From: JAWKVD01 sp041398225 | Lineage (GTDB): Bacteria; Pseudomonadota; Alphaproteobacteria; Caulobacterales; Hyphomonadaceae | Direction of reading: 5' to 3' | Length of the DNA stretch: 57,245 bases | NCBI GenBank assembly: GCA_041398225.1 | Contig: JAWKVD010000022.1 | Coordinates: 1-57,245 of the forward strand | Shown: in pieces, positions 18,705 through 27,132 of the stretch | Position numbering within the stretch: the first letter of the stretch is position 1 | Layout: each line of letters starts with the position of its first letter | Program-made: the position numbers and the translations under genes | The notes under the pieces: generated by a model | Seen by the model: the letters and a program-made list of their open reading frames with translations, nothing else | Databases searched by the model: none | What the model was told of the DNA's origin: nothing

Positions 18705-18710
18705 ATTATA
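18705..18710 (-). promoter_or_regulatory. -10 box of the gamma-carbonic anhydrase gene
   Basis: TATAAT reads on the minus strand, overlapping the unlikely upstream ATG. No good -35 is seen at 16-18 bp. It helps decide the start of the downstream gene. Confidence 0.4.
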
Positions 18711-18978
18711 GTTACGTTAAGGGCGGACTAGTCTACTCATTGTCAGGTGATTCGAAGCGGTGAACGCAGATTCGCAGCTTCGGTGCATAAGGGGATTGGT
18801 TTGCGGATACCGGACACCGTCCGAGCTTTCCGACCGGGTTTCGCCGAAAGGCGACCTCCCCCGCTTTTCCCTGACGTTTCTCCGCCACGACTGGCGAACT
18901 CAATCAACCGGCTTTGTGAACGCCGCAGCGCCTCTGGCCCTGCGGCGTTTCTGTGTCTGCAACCTGAGGAGAACGAAT

Positions 18979-19800
18979 ATGGCCAAGCGCTCCAATGTCC
19001 GCCGTGTCCGCGCGGAGTTCGATTCCCGTGAGTTCCGCGGCGATGCGCATGGCCACAAGTTCAACGTGATCCAGGGCGGTTGGGACCCCGACAGCGAACA
19101 GACCTATCCCAAGCGAAAGAAGCGCCCGCAGCAGGAGACGCAGGGCGAAGCCACGCGCGAGCCTCCGCGCGACCAGTCCTACGTCAAGAACGTCATGCCG
19201 AAGTCCGAAGGACAGGCGCAATTGATGGAGGCGATCGACGGCTCCAACCTGGTCTGCGCGCTCGGACCGGCGGGCACCGGCAAGACCTATCTCGCCATCG
19301 CGAAGGCGGTTGAGGCGCTGCGGGCGGGCAAGATCGGCCGCATCGTGCTGTGCCGCCCCGCGGTGGACGCCGGCGAGAATATCGGCTTCCTGCCCGGCGA
19401 CATGGAGGAGAAGCTCGCGCCCTTCCTTCGTCCGCTCTACGACGCGCTGCAGGACCGCCTGGCGCCGAAGCAGATTCGGCAGATGATCGCCGACGGACAG
19501 ATCGAGATCGCCTCGGTCGGCTTCATGCGCGGCCGGACGCTGAACAACGCGTTCGTGGTGATCGACGAGGCCCAGAACTGCACCTATGTGCAGCTCAAGA
19601 TGATCCTGACGCGACTGGGCTGGAACTCCACCATGATCGTGACCGGCGACCCCGCGCAGTCGGACCTGCTGCCGGAACTGTCGGGGCTGGCGGAGATCGC
19701 CGACAAGCTCGACGCGCTGCCGGACGTTTCGGTGGTGCGGCTGTCGCAATCGGACGTGGTTCGTCACCCGTTGGTGGCGAAGATGCTCGACGTTCTTTAG
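18979..19800 (+). CDS. phoH: PhoH-family ATPase
   Basis: The protein has 273 aa. A basic, low-complexity N-terminal 70 residues (about 1-65) are followed by the PhoH P-loop ATPase. It has Walker A ALGPAGTGKTYLA (about residues 92-104), RPAVDAGENIGFLPGD, FMRGRTLNNAFVVIDEAQN (Walker B, DEAQ) and GDPAQSDL. PhoH proteins bind ATP and RNA and are linked to RNA processing under phosphate or other stress. The ATG has GAGGAGAACG before it. It is a single gene. Confidence 0.92.
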   Translation: MAKRSNVRRVRAEFDSREFRGDAHGHKFNVIQGGWDPDSEQTYPKRKKRPQQETQGEATREPPRDQSYVKNVMPKSEGQAQLMEAIDGSNLVCALGPAGTGKTYLAIAKAVEALRAGKIGRIVLCRPAVDAGENIGFLPGDMEEKLAPFLRPLYDALQDRLAPKQIRQMIADGQIEIASVGFMRGRTLNNAFVVIDEAQNCTYVQLKMILTRLGWNSTMIVTGDPAQSDLLPELSGLAEIADKLDALPDVSVVRLSQSDVVRHPLVAKMLDVL

Positions 19801-19960
19801 GCGCCTGAACAGACACGCCTGGAGACTGACGTGAATGCGGGCGGCGGTTTGACCGTCGCCTGACATTCCGCCAGGCGCCCTTCAACGGCTTTGCGCGTGG
19901 AACAAGACCGGCCGCGCTTCGTTGGGTTCATTGACCGAATGAACCCGATGGAGATGCGCG

Positions 19961-20311
19961 ATGCTTCGCCTTTACGCAGCCGCCGGCCTGGCGGCGATGT
20001 CGCTCGCTACAGCCTGCGCGAGCGGCGGCTACTCACCTTCCCAACGCAACGCCGCGATCGGCGGCGCAATCGGCGCAGCCGCGGGCGCGGCGGTTTCCGA
20101 CGACGATCTTGAGGGCGCGCTTATCGGCGGCGCTCTGGGCGCGGCCGTCGGCTATTACACCGGCTGCCGGCAACAGGGCGGATGCTATGTCGGCGGAGAT
20201 CGCGTCGCTTCGCGCAACGATCTTGTCTACGACCGAGGCGCCGGGCGCTATTATTACGTCGACCGTTCGACGGGCCGCACCTATTGGCAGAATGGCGAGT
20301 ATCGCGGCTGA
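19961..20311 (+). CDS. Glycine-zipper lipoprotein
   Basis: The protein has 116 aa. The signal peptide ends in lipobox LATAC (Cys19). Two glycine-zipper segments follow: AAIGGAIGAAAGAAVSDDD (about 31-49) and GALIGGALGAAVGYYTGC. The C-terminal part is Tyr-rich with YYYVDRSTGRTYWQNG. Such 2TM-glycine-zipper lipoproteins are small envelope proteins of undefined role. The upstream region (19801-19960) shows no other gene. Confidence 0.82.
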   Translation: MLRLYAAAGLAAMSLATACASGGYSPSQRNAAIGGAIGAAAGAAVSDDDLEGALIGGALGAAVGYYTGCRQQGGCYVGGDRVASRNDLVYDRGAGRYYYVDRSTGRTYWQNGEYRG

Positions 20312-20344
20312 GCGCGGCGAACTCGCGATGGTTCGGCTCCTGCC

Positions 20345-20488
20345 CTACGCGATGAACAGTCCCGCGAGGTAGGGAAGAACCAGAAGCAACACCACCATTC
20401 CGCACGCGAACACCAGGCGGGTCATTCCGCCTTCGCCGATTTCGTCGCCTTCTACGAGCGACGACCAGTCATGGTCAGCTTTCTGCAT
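20345..20488 (-). CDS. 47-aa single-TM small protein
   Basis: A short minus-strand frame starts MQKADHDWSSLVEGDE. After an acidic, hydrophilic stretch of about 20 residues it has one hydrophobic segment (LVFACGMVVLLLVLPYLAGL) and ends FIA. A weak ribosome-binding site (GGTGG) precedes the ATG. The amphipathic-plus-TM layout and high-GC codon use look like a real small inner-membrane protein, and no other gene occupies these bases. Confidence 0.55.
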   Translation of the reverse strand: MQKADHDWSSLVEGDEIGEGGMTRLVFACGMVVLLLVLPYLAGLFIA

Positions 20489-20837
20489 CTTTGCCACCAG
20501 TCATCCCGGGCGATCACTTTGCTCGCCCAGCCCATCCATATGACACGCAATCAGGTCGATTTTGTTACGTCAAGTTCACGGATCGTCAGGAGCGAGGTCA
20601 CACTTCGTTGAGGGTTCCGTCCGGCGAGAAATTTCGCCCTGACGAGGTGTGGGGGTATGCCGGCTCGCGCACACGTTGAGCGGCGAACGGACGCGCAGCA
20701 CCGTCTTCGGTACGGCCGCCCGTCGGCGCCCTCGCCCGAGGCGTCAGCCGCATGGGGGCGCGGGTTCGCGGCCGAACGCCTTTCCAACGCGGCCTGAAGC
20801 TGTATGCAGGACGCCGGGATCGAGGGAGGGACCTGCC
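20489..20837. other. Intergenic region with an RNA-like fold
   Basis: This 349-bp stretch lies between the 47-aa gene and the cyclophilin gene. It contains a nested inverted repeat at 20599-20651 described separately. No further coding frame with a credible start and composition was found. Confidence 0.5.
20599..20651. ncRNA. Candidate structured RNA element (strand unresolved)
   Basis: The outer arms CACACTTCGT (20599-20608) and ACGAGGTGTG (20642-20651) pair over 10 bp with one G-T wobble. Inside, GGCGA (20623-20627) and TCGCC (20634-20638) form a second stem with loop GAAATT. A further GTCAGG/CCTGAC pairing is possible as an alternative. I do not recognise the family. On the minus strand it would lie in the leader of the 47-aa membrane protein. 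Confidence 0.3.
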
Positions 20838-21779
20838 ATGAGACTCGCTATCGCCCTTGCGCTTGCAGCGCTCGCCGCAGCCTGTTCGTCGGTCGACGAA
20901 CCGCCTCAAGCCGCTCAGAGCGGACCGGAGATTCCCGCCCCGCCGCCCGGCGAGTTCACGCCGACGCCGAGCGAAATTCTGGACGCGTCGCCGGACGCGG
21001 ACTGGCGTCCGCTCGATCCGGAAAACACGCTCTACATGGACTTCCCCGGAAAGGGACGCGTGATCATCGAGATGGCGGCGCAGTTCTCGCCGAACCACGT
21101 CGCCAATGTGCGCGCGCTTTCGCGCGAGGGCTATTTCGTCAACGGCGCCGTGACGCGCGTGCAGGACAATTTCGTCGCGCAGTGGGCGCAGGCCGCGGAC
21201 CCGCCGCGCCCGCCCAAGGTCGGCAAGGAGACCCTGCCGGCGGAGTTCAAACACCCTTACGATTCCTCGATCGAGTTCACGCGGCTGCCGGACCCCGACA
21301 CGTTCGAGGACCGGGTCGGGTTCTCCGGCGGCTTCCCGGTCGCGCGCGACGACAGCGATATCTGGGTCGCGCATTGCTATGGCACGGTCGGCGTCGGGCG
21401 CGAGGAAGGCGACGACACCGGCGGCGGGATCGAGCTTTATGCGATCATCGGGCAATCGCCGCGCCATCTCGACAAGAACCTGACCGTGCTCGGACGCGTG
21501 GTCCAGGGAATGGATATTCTCTCCTCGCTTCCGCGCGGCACGGGCGAGATCGGCTTTTACGAGACGCCCGCGGAATATGCGCACTACACCGACATAAAGC
21601 TCGCCGCCGATGTTCCCGTCGCCGATCAAACGCCCCTGGAAGTGCTGCGGACGGACAGCGAGACCTTCGCTGCGCTGGTGAACGCCCGCCGCTGGCGGAA
21701 GGATACGTTCTACAAACGCCCAGCCGGGCGGATCGGCCTGTGCAACATCACGGTTCCCGTTCGTCCCGCCCCAAAATAG
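20838..21779 (+). CDS. Cyclophilin-type peptidyl-prolyl isomerase, lipoprotein
   Basis: The protein has 313 aa. The lipobox LAAAC (about Cys16) is followed by a Pro-rich linker and a cyclophilin domain from about residue 60. The domain includes GRVIIEMAAQFSPNHVANVRALSREGYFVNGAVTRV, DNFVAQWA, a long insertion, GELYAI-like IELYAIIGQSPRHLDKNLTVLGRVVQGMD. The arginine and phenylalanine of the classical active site are partly changed (FVAQWA in place of FMIQGGD). Peptidyl-prolyl isomerase activity may therefore be low. GAGGGAGGG precedes the ATG. Confidence 0.88.
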   Translation: MRLAIALALAALAAACSSVDEPPQAAQSGPEIPAPPPGEFTPTPSEILDASPDADWRPLDPENTLYMDFPGKGRVIIEMAAQFSPNHVANVRALSREGYFVNGAVTRVQDNFVAQWAQAADPPRPPKVGKETLPAEFKHPYDSSIEFTRLPDPDTFEDRVGFSGGFPVARDDSDIWVAHCYGTVGVGREEGDDTGGGIELYAIIGQSPRHLDKNLTVLGRVVQGMDILSSLPRGTGEIGFYETPAEYAHYTDIKLAADVPVADQTPLEVLRTDSETFAALVNARRWRKDTFYKRPAGRIGLCNITVPVRPAPK

Positions 21780-21873
21780 GCCGCCCAGAAATAGGACCGC
21801 CGCTTCGGGGGCCCATTTCCAAGCGCGCTGCGCGGCGCTATGTCCTGCCGGTCACACCGCCCGGGAGGCCGTC

Positions 21874-22386
21874 ATGTCCGCATCTCACTCCGTAATCCTG
21901 AAGAGCACATCCGCGCAGATGCTCGCCTCGCTCGGATATGTTCTGAAAAAGGGCGGCGAACACGCGACGGCGCTGAAGGCGCCCGAGGAAGTGTTCCTCA
22001 ATTTCCGGCTGTACCCTGACATGTTCCCCCTCTCCCGCCAGGTGCAGATCTGCGCCGACAACGCGGCGCGCGGCGCGGCCCGGCTGGCCGGCGTGCAGCT
22101 TCCCTCCTTCCCCGACACCGAGACGACGTTCGCGCAACTGATCGAGCGCACGCAGAAGGCTCTGGCTTATGTGCAGGGCGTATCGTCGGAAGCCATCGAT
22201 GCGCGCGCGGACGCCGAGATCACCTTTCCGATCGGCGGCGGAAACGAAATGACGATGCCGGCGCAGGCCTTCTTGCTGAACTATGTTCTGCCGAACGTGT
22301 TTTTCCACGCCGCCACGGCCTATGACATCCTGCGCCATAACGGCGTTCCGCTGGGCAAACGCGACTTCCTGCGTCCTGGCGGCTAG
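21874..22386 (+). CDS. DUF1993-family protein
   Basis: This 170-aa protein matches the DUF1993 family in length and pattern: an N-terminal helix with LASLGYVLKKGGEHA, then LYPDMFPLSRQVQICADNA, PSFPDTETTFAQLIERTQKAL and the C-terminal NYVLPNVFFHAATAYDILRHNGVPLGKRDF. Members adopt a DinB-like four-helix fold, and the conserved His in HAATAYDILRHNGV recalls that. The function is unknown. The ribosome-binding site is GGGAGG. Confidence 0.85.
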   Translation: MSASHSVILKSTSAQMLASLGYVLKKGGEHATALKAPEEVFLNFRLYPDMFPLSRQVQICADNAARGAARLAGVQLPSFPDTETTFAQLIERTQKALAYVQGVSSEAIDARADAEITFPIGGGNEMTMPAQAFLLNYVLPNVFFHAATAYDILRHNGVPLGKRDFLRPGG

Positions 22387-22501
22387 CGCAGCGCTTACGC
22401 GCGCGTCCGCAGAGTTGATCGATCCTCTCTTGATCGCCTCGCGCGATTGAGGCTCACTCCCTTTCTGGACGGTGGGTTTCAGAAGTGGGAAGGCGCTCGA
22501 C

Positions 22502-23839
22502 ATGCCGGCAGCCGACACGCTTGGCCTGACGGTCGGCGCGACCGACGCCGATCCGGACAAACCGCCGAAACTCAAGGTGTTCGTATCCTATTCGCGCACC
22601 GACACGGCGTTCGCCGACGAGGTCGTGGCCGGACTTGAGTATGACGGCGGCTTCGAGGTGTTTCTCGACCGGCATTCGATCCACGAGGGCGAAGCCTGGC
22701 GCGAACGCCTGGGCGGACTGATCGCCGCCGCGGACATTGTGGTCTTTCTGGTTTCCCGAGCCTCGGCCGCTTCCGAACTGTGCCAATGGGAAGTGTCGCA
22801 CGCGCAAAGCCTGTCGAAACGGATTGTGCCGGCGCTGATCGAACCGGTTTCCGCCGACGCCGCGCCCGCATCGCTCAACGCGCTGCAGTATGTGCGTTTC
22901 GACGAAGGGCATTCCTTCATGGCGGGGCTGGCCAGCCTGCGCCGCGCGCTGCGCGCAGACCTGCACTGGATTCGCGAGCACACGCGGCTGCTGACGCGGG
23001 CGCAGGAATGGGACACGGCGGGCCGCAGCGAAAACCGCCTGCTCTACGGACCCGACATCGCGGCGGCAAAAGCCTGGCTGGAGCAACGACCACCCGACGC
23101 GCCGCCGCCGCTGGAGCTTCACCGCGACTATATCGCTGCGTCCGAACAGGCCGAAGCGGCGCGGCTGAGCGATGAACGCAGCCAGGCGCAAACGCTGAAG
23201 AACGCACTGTCGCGATCACGCAGGGCGCTTGCGCTTGCGACCGGAGCGGGCGGACTGGCCGGCGTGGCGTGCATCGCCGCAGGGTATTTCTGGTATGTCG
23301 CACGAGACCAGAGAAACTTCGCCGAGGCCGCGATCGAAAAGCGCGACGCCTATATCGCCGAACTGGAAGCGGCGGTGGCCGAAGCGCAGGAGCCGGCGGC
23401 TTCCGAAGACGAACCGAACATGTCTGAAGGGCCGAGCACATCGCCTCCGCCGCTGAGCCCGTCGAACGGAACCGCATCCCCCGAAGACGACACGACCGAC
23501 ATGACGCCAAACGCGCCGGGCAATTCGAATGCGGGCGCTCCGGACCCGGCTCTGGTTGCGGAGCTGGCCCAGCTGAAGCTCACCGCCGAAACCCGGGCGC
23601 GAAGAATCGAGGACGAGATCGACCTGCTCGGCGAGCGGCTGACCGACATCGCGCTTCCGCCTCGCCCTTCGGAGGAAGGGACAGTGGACGAACAGCTCGC
23701 GAACTGGCGCGCCTATGACGAACGCCTGAAGGAGATCGAAGCGCGAGTGTTGATGATGCGGCCTCTGCCGCGCCAGCAGACGATCGATCCCGAAATTCTC
23801 CAGAAGGCGCCCGAGCCCTATATGCGCAAGAAGGGCTGA
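22502..23839 (+). CDS. Membrane-anchored TIR-domain protein with coiled-coil tail
   Basis: The protein has 445 aa. The TIR domain spans about 24-135: KVFVSYSRTDTAFADEV, FLDRHSIHEGEAW, VVFLVSRAS and SELCQWEVSHA, where Glu97 matches the catalytic glutamate of NAD-cleaving TIRs. Residues 150-215 form the linker seen in many TIR/STAND multi-domain proteins (LLTRAQEW, LLYGPDIAAAKAWL, LHRDYIAAS). One TM helix (241-265) is followed not by WD40 or sulfatase-like domains but by a Pro/Ser/Glu/Asn-rich stretch and two coiled-coil segments, presumably periplasmic. A defence or cell-death role is inference. ATG 22502 has GGGAAGG upstream. Confidence 0.82.
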   Translation: MPAADTLGLTVGATDADPDKPPKLKVFVSYSRTDTAFADEVVAGLEYDGGFEVFLDRHSIHEGEAWRERLGGLIAAADIVVFLVSRASAASELCQWEVSHAQSLSKRIVPALIEPVSADAAPASLNALQYVRFDEGHSFMAGLASLRRALRADLHWIREHTRLLTRAQEWDTAGRSENRLLYGPDIAAAKAWLEQRPPDAPPPLELHRDYIAASEQAEAARLSDERSQAQTLKNALSRSRRALALATGAGGLAGVACIAAGYFWYVARDQRNFAEAAIEKRDAYIAELEAAVAEAQEPAASEDEPNMSEGPSTSPPPLSPSNGTASPEDDTTDMTPNAPGNSNAGAPDPALVAELAQLKLTAETRARRIEDEIDLLGERLTDIALPPRPSEEGTVDEQLANWRAYDERLKEIEARVLMMRPLPRQQTIDPEILQKAPEPYMRKKG

Positions 23840-23874
23840 GCCGCGACCGCCGCACGCAAATCCGGACAAACGAA

Positions 23875-23902
23875 AACGGCCCGGACATCTGTCCGGGCCG
23901 TT
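23875..23902. terminator. Bidirectional terminator between the TIR gene and the lipoprotein gene
   Basis: AACGGCCCGGAC (23875-23886) pairs perfectly with GTCCGGGCCGTT (23891-23902). The minus side is followed by TTCGTTTG. It separates two convergent genes (stops at 23839 and 23932). Confidence 0.75.
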
Positions 23903-23931
23903 CCGCGTTCAGAGGATCAGTCTCGCAGTGT

Positions 23932-24492
23932 TCAGGTGTTCGGCGAAGGCGTGGGCGCAACCGGCTCGGGTTGAACCACGGCTTCCAGCGGACGCGCTTG
24001 CGATCCGGCCATGCAACAACGAACCTGGATCTCGAGGACCTTGTCGTTGAAGCGGCAATGCGAATCGTCGATCTCGCGCATGATCGACGGGCCGCCGGCG
24101 CGCGTCGTGTAACGCGTCTGCGTGCACGACATCACCTTGTAGCCCGGCGAGCAGTTGCCGACATTGGTGCGGTTGAGCGTGCGGGTTTCGCAGTAGACAT
24201 CGTCTTCGCGCGCAAGCGCCGCGTCGGCGGTCTGTTGCGCGCGCGCGGCGGCGCCGGCGGCGTTGTCTGCGATGACACGCGCTTCGGACAGTTTCATGTT
24301 GGTGTCGGCGAGCGCGGTTTTGACGCCATCGACCTCAATGTTGACCTTGCAGATGTCTTTCTTGGCGTTGCTGTCGATCGAGCAATACTGCATCACGGTT
24401 TGATCGTCCGGGATGCCTTGGCAACCAGCCGCCAGCCCCATGGAAGCCAGAGCGAAGACGCCCACTCCCAGCATTCGGATAGTCGTATTCAT
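23932..24492 (-). CDS. Lipoprotein of unknown function
   Basis: The protein has 186 aa. Lipobox LAAGC (Cys24) is followed by a helical segment (VDGVKTALADTNMKLSEARVIADNAA, about 50-80) like the coiled coil of Lpp-type proteins. The C-terminal part has several cysteines (VYCETRTLNRTNVGNCSPGY, MSCTQTRY, HCRFND, VRCCMAG) and a Pro-rich end. No family is recognised. It lies 130 bp downstream of the coiled-coil gene of the TelA-like operon. A perfect palindrome (24550-24566) lies between, so it may have its own promoter. Confidence 0.75.
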   Translation of the reverse strand: MNTTIRMLGVGVFALASMGLAAGCQGIPDDQTVMQYCSIDSNAKKDICKVNIEVDGVKTALADTNMKLSEARVIADNAAGAAARAQQTADAALAREDDVYCETRTLNRTNVGNCSPGYKVMSCTQTRYTTRAGGPSIMREIDDSHCRFNDKVLEIQVRCCMAGSQARPLEAVVQPEPVAPTPSPNT

Positions 24493-24549
24493 CTATGTTT
24501 CTCCATCGACCCTCTGTCCTCCCCATCCTCCGGGACAGAGCCGACGGTC

Positions 24550-24566
24550 AACTGGAGACTCCAGTT
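24550..24566. promoter_or_regulatory. Perfect palindrome upstream of the lipoprotein gene
   Basis: AACTGGAG-A-CTCCAGTT is an 8-bp inverted repeat with a single central base, 58 bp before the lipoprotein ATG. There is no T-run, so an operator is more likely than a terminator. Confidence 0.4.
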
Positions 24567-24622
24567 CCGTGCATGAAGGATTCTTCACGACAGAACCGCA
24601 ATACGGCGTTCGCAAGCGATCT

Positions 24623-26170
24623 CTAGAAACGGCCGCGCGTCTTGAAACCGCCGCGTTTGCGCGTGGTTTTTCCCGAACTCGGCAATGATGTCGGACGGGT
24701 TTTGCCGCTCGATCCGCCGCTCCACGGACCGCCGCCGCCCCAGCCGCCTTTGCGCGACGAACGCCCCGACTGACGGATGACTTCGCCAAGCACAACGCCG
24801 ATAGCGTCCTCCGCGCCGCGCGGCAGACCGATCGAATCGCGTCGCCGTGCGCCGCCGAAATAGCGGTCGTCGTGTCGCGGCGCCTGTCGAACCGAGGATG
24901 CGATCTCGCGCCAGAGTCGCTCGGCGTCCGCGCCGGCGCCGCGCCCGTAGGTTTCGACCGCAGCCTCGAACGATCCCGCCGCGATGGTGACATAGGGATT
25001 GTCGAATCCGGCTTCCTTGAACTTCCTGCGGGCTCGCTCAAGAACTTCGACGGCGGTTCGGCGGCGCGCGGGCAAGGCTTCGACATTGCGCCAGCCGACC
25101 TCCATCTGAAGTTCCTCCGTGCGGAGCTTCACCAGGATGTCGACGATGCGATCGTCGTCGAGCGTCGCGGTTTCGGCCGCCAGAACGCGCAGGTCCGGGA
25201 AGCTCGCCTTCTCCAAAGCCGCTTCGATCACAGCACGCGCTTCGTGTTCCGGCCCCGCATCGCCGCTGGAGGCGGCCTCCTGACGCGCGCGCACTTCGGA
25301 CCGCGCGTTTTCGGCCGCCGCAAGCTCGCCGTCGAGATCGTTAAGGCGCGCCCGCGCCGCTTTCAAGGCTTCCGACAACCGCCCCGCGCCGTCGGATTCG
25401 AGCGCCTTGTCTTCATAGGCCTCGATCGCCGCTTCGGCTTCGGCGGCTTCGACTTTCATCTGCTCGAGATGTTCGGCCAAGCGGTCGGGAAGCTCGGTCA
25501 GACGCGCATAGTTCAACCACGCCGCGTCGTATCCGCAGGTCTTGGCGACCCAGTTGTCGAGCATTCGTATCAATCCGCCGGCGCGATATTCGGGCGTGCG
25601 GAACTTGCGCTTCCACAGATATGAGAACAGCGGATCGTTGCGATAGGGCTCGCCTTTTTCGTCCCGGTCGGTGCGGGCGAGCAGCAGCTTGTCCTCGGCC
25701 CGGACGGCCACCGCCTGAGCATGTTCGAGCGCGGCTTTCAGCTTCTGGTACGCCTCGTCGGTCGTCAGCCTGTTCTCCGTTGCGGCGACCTGCGTTTCAT
25801 AGGCTTCGTGCGCGGCGTCGGCTTCGGCCTCGGCGAGACGGCGGCGCGCCTCGACGTCGGAGAGCTTTTCCTCCGCGGCGTGGGCTTCGTCTTCAAGCGC
25901 GTCGAGAAACTCTGCGTGTCCTTCGAGAAGCCGGAGCGCGCGGGTTTCCGCCTCGCCCAGCTTCTCCAGCTCGCCTTCCCGCAATACGGCGATGCGCATC
26001 GCGGCGAGCTGGCGAAAGCCGTCGGCCTTGAGACGCGCGATTTCGGACCGGCGCGACTTATGCGCCTCGGCGGCCTGAACGGCGAGATCGAATTCCTCTC
26101 GCGCGGTCGCGATCAACCGGTCCAGCCGATGCAGCGCGTCGCGCCCGGAAAGGAGATTGGCGTCTACCAC
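24623..26170 (-). CDS. Long coiled-coil protein with Gly/Arg/Ser-rich tail
   Basis: This 515-aa soluble protein has helical, Ala/Glu/Arg-rich coiled coils over about residues 1-165 and 225-300. Between them is a conserved-looking segment with aromatic residues (DPLFSYLWKRKFRTPEY, IRMLDNWVAKTCGYDAAWLNYARLTELPDRL). Residues 395-470 resemble a small globular region (GFDNPYVTIAAGSFEAAVETYG). The last 50 residues are basic and Gly/Ser/Lys-rich (GGWGGGGPWSGGSSGK). No family is recognised. The start overlaps the preceding gene's stop by 7 bases, so it is translationally coupled. Confidence 0.8.
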   Translation of the reverse strand: MVDANLLSGRDALHRLDRLIATAREEFDLAVQAAEAHKSRRSEIARLKADGFRQLAAMRIAVLREGELEKLGEAETRALRLLEGHAEFLDALEDEAHAAEEKLSDVEARRRLAEAEADAAHEAYETQVAATENRLTTDEAYQKLKAALEHAQAVAVRAEDKLLLARTDRDEKGEPYRNDPLFSYLWKRKFRTPEYRAGGLIRMLDNWVAKTCGYDAAWLNYARLTELPDRLAEHLEQMKVEAAEAEAAIEAYEDKALESDGAGRLSEALKAARARLNDLDGELAAAENARSEVRARQEAASSGDAGPEHEARAVIEAALEKASFPDLRVLAAETATLDDDRIVDILVKLRTEELQMEVGWRNVEALPARRRTAVEVLERARRKFKEAGFDNPYVTIAAGSFEAAVETYGRGAGADAERLWREIASSVRQAPRHDDRYFGGARRRDSIGLPRGAEDAIGVVLGEVIRQSGRSSRKGGWGGGGPWSGGSSGKTRPTSLPSSGKTTRKRGGFKTRGRF

Positions 26171-27132
26171 TTGGTGATCGCTCCGCCGGGAACCGGGTCG
26201 ACAAAGTCCGGCTGCAGCACGCCGCGCGGCTTGTGGCCCAGAATGTCGTTCTGGATGATCTGATCCGGCGCCTTGTCCTCAGCGACGCGATCGAAGGTAG
26301 TCTTGCTGACGCGCTGCGCCCATTTCGTGACCTCGTCGGTCTTCTGCGTCTCCTCGTTGAAGACGGGCAGCCTGAGCACGTCGCCATCGGGCGCGATGGC
26401 CTCCACGACCAGATAGTAGTTGCGGCCGGACGGGTTGTCGTTCGGCACGCGATAGAAGCCGGTATCCTCGCCCTGGCGCGAGACGATCCGCAAATCGTAC
26501 ACCGCCGAGAGCGTCTCGTTGATCTCGCGCAACGCCTTCAACTGCGACCGCGCGGAACGGCGATCGCCTTCGACGACGGCCCGGCTGCCCATGGATGCGA
26601 TGTCCGCGATCCGCTGGTCGACGTCGGGATCGATCGCGAGCTGTTCGGCCTGCGCCGAGAGTTGCGCGATCTCCCCCGGCAGCCGTTTCCATTCAGCGGC
26701 GCGCGGCCCCGCCCAGGCGAACTGCCAGACCAGGACAGCGGCGAGGATCGCGCCGAGCCCCATCCATGCGGCGGGCAGCCACCGGCTTCGCGAGACATAG
26801 GCCTTGGCGAGCCTGACGCCGAAGCCGTCGCGAGGCGGCTTGTAGACGAAGCGCTGTTCGGCCAGCGCCTTGACGCCATCGCGGAGGATGCGTTCCGGGA
26901 CCTCGATGCCCTGCGCCGCATAAATCTCCCGCAGGCGCTGGACCAGTTCCTTCTCGCGACCCTCTTCGTCGAGTTCGCGGCTGACCATCTGCGCGCGATG
27001 GCGCAGCGTATCGACCACGTCCATCGCGAGGAGCACGTCGTCGAGCTTTCGCGGCTCCTCGTCCGGCGGATCTGATGGAGTCCCTATTACCGCGACGCCC
27101 GCCGTCGCCGAGGGGACGGCAGGTTTGCTCAA
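26164..27132 (-). CDS. Single-TM protein resembling DUF6384
   Basis: The protein has 322 aa. A cytoplasmic N-terminal domain (LDDVLLAMDVVDTLRHRAQMV, then REIYAAQGIEVPERILRDGVKAL) is followed by one TM helix (119-141). The rest is an outer domain with helices and a beta-rich end (LRIVSRQGEDTGFYRVPNDNPSGRNYYLVVEAI). The N-terminal motif and layout recall DUF6384, from memory. It is the middle gene of a three-gene operon, overlapping the upstream stop by 4 bases and the downstream start by 7. Confidence 0.8.
   Translation of the reverse strand: MSKPAVPSATAGVAVIGTPSDPPDEEPRKLDDVLLAMDVVDTLRHRAQMVSRELDEEGREKELVQRLREIYAAQGIEVPERILRDGVKALAEQRFVYKPPRDGFGVRLAKAYVSRSRWLPAAWMGLGAILAAVLVWQFAWAGPRAAEWKRLPGEIAQLSAQAEQLAIDPDVDQRIADIASMGSRAVVEGDRRSARSQLKALREINETLSAVYDLRIVSRQGEDTGFYRVPNDNPSGRNYYLVVEAIAPDGDVLRLPVFNEETQKTDEVTKWAQRVSKTTFDRVAEDKAPDQIIQNDILGHKPRGVLQPDFVDPVPGGAITKW

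Noticed and set aside
18677..18706. Upstream ATG as the start of the gamma-carbonic anhydrase
   Set aside because: A perfect TATAAT overlaps it, so the transcript would begin downstream; the family normally begins at the second ATG.
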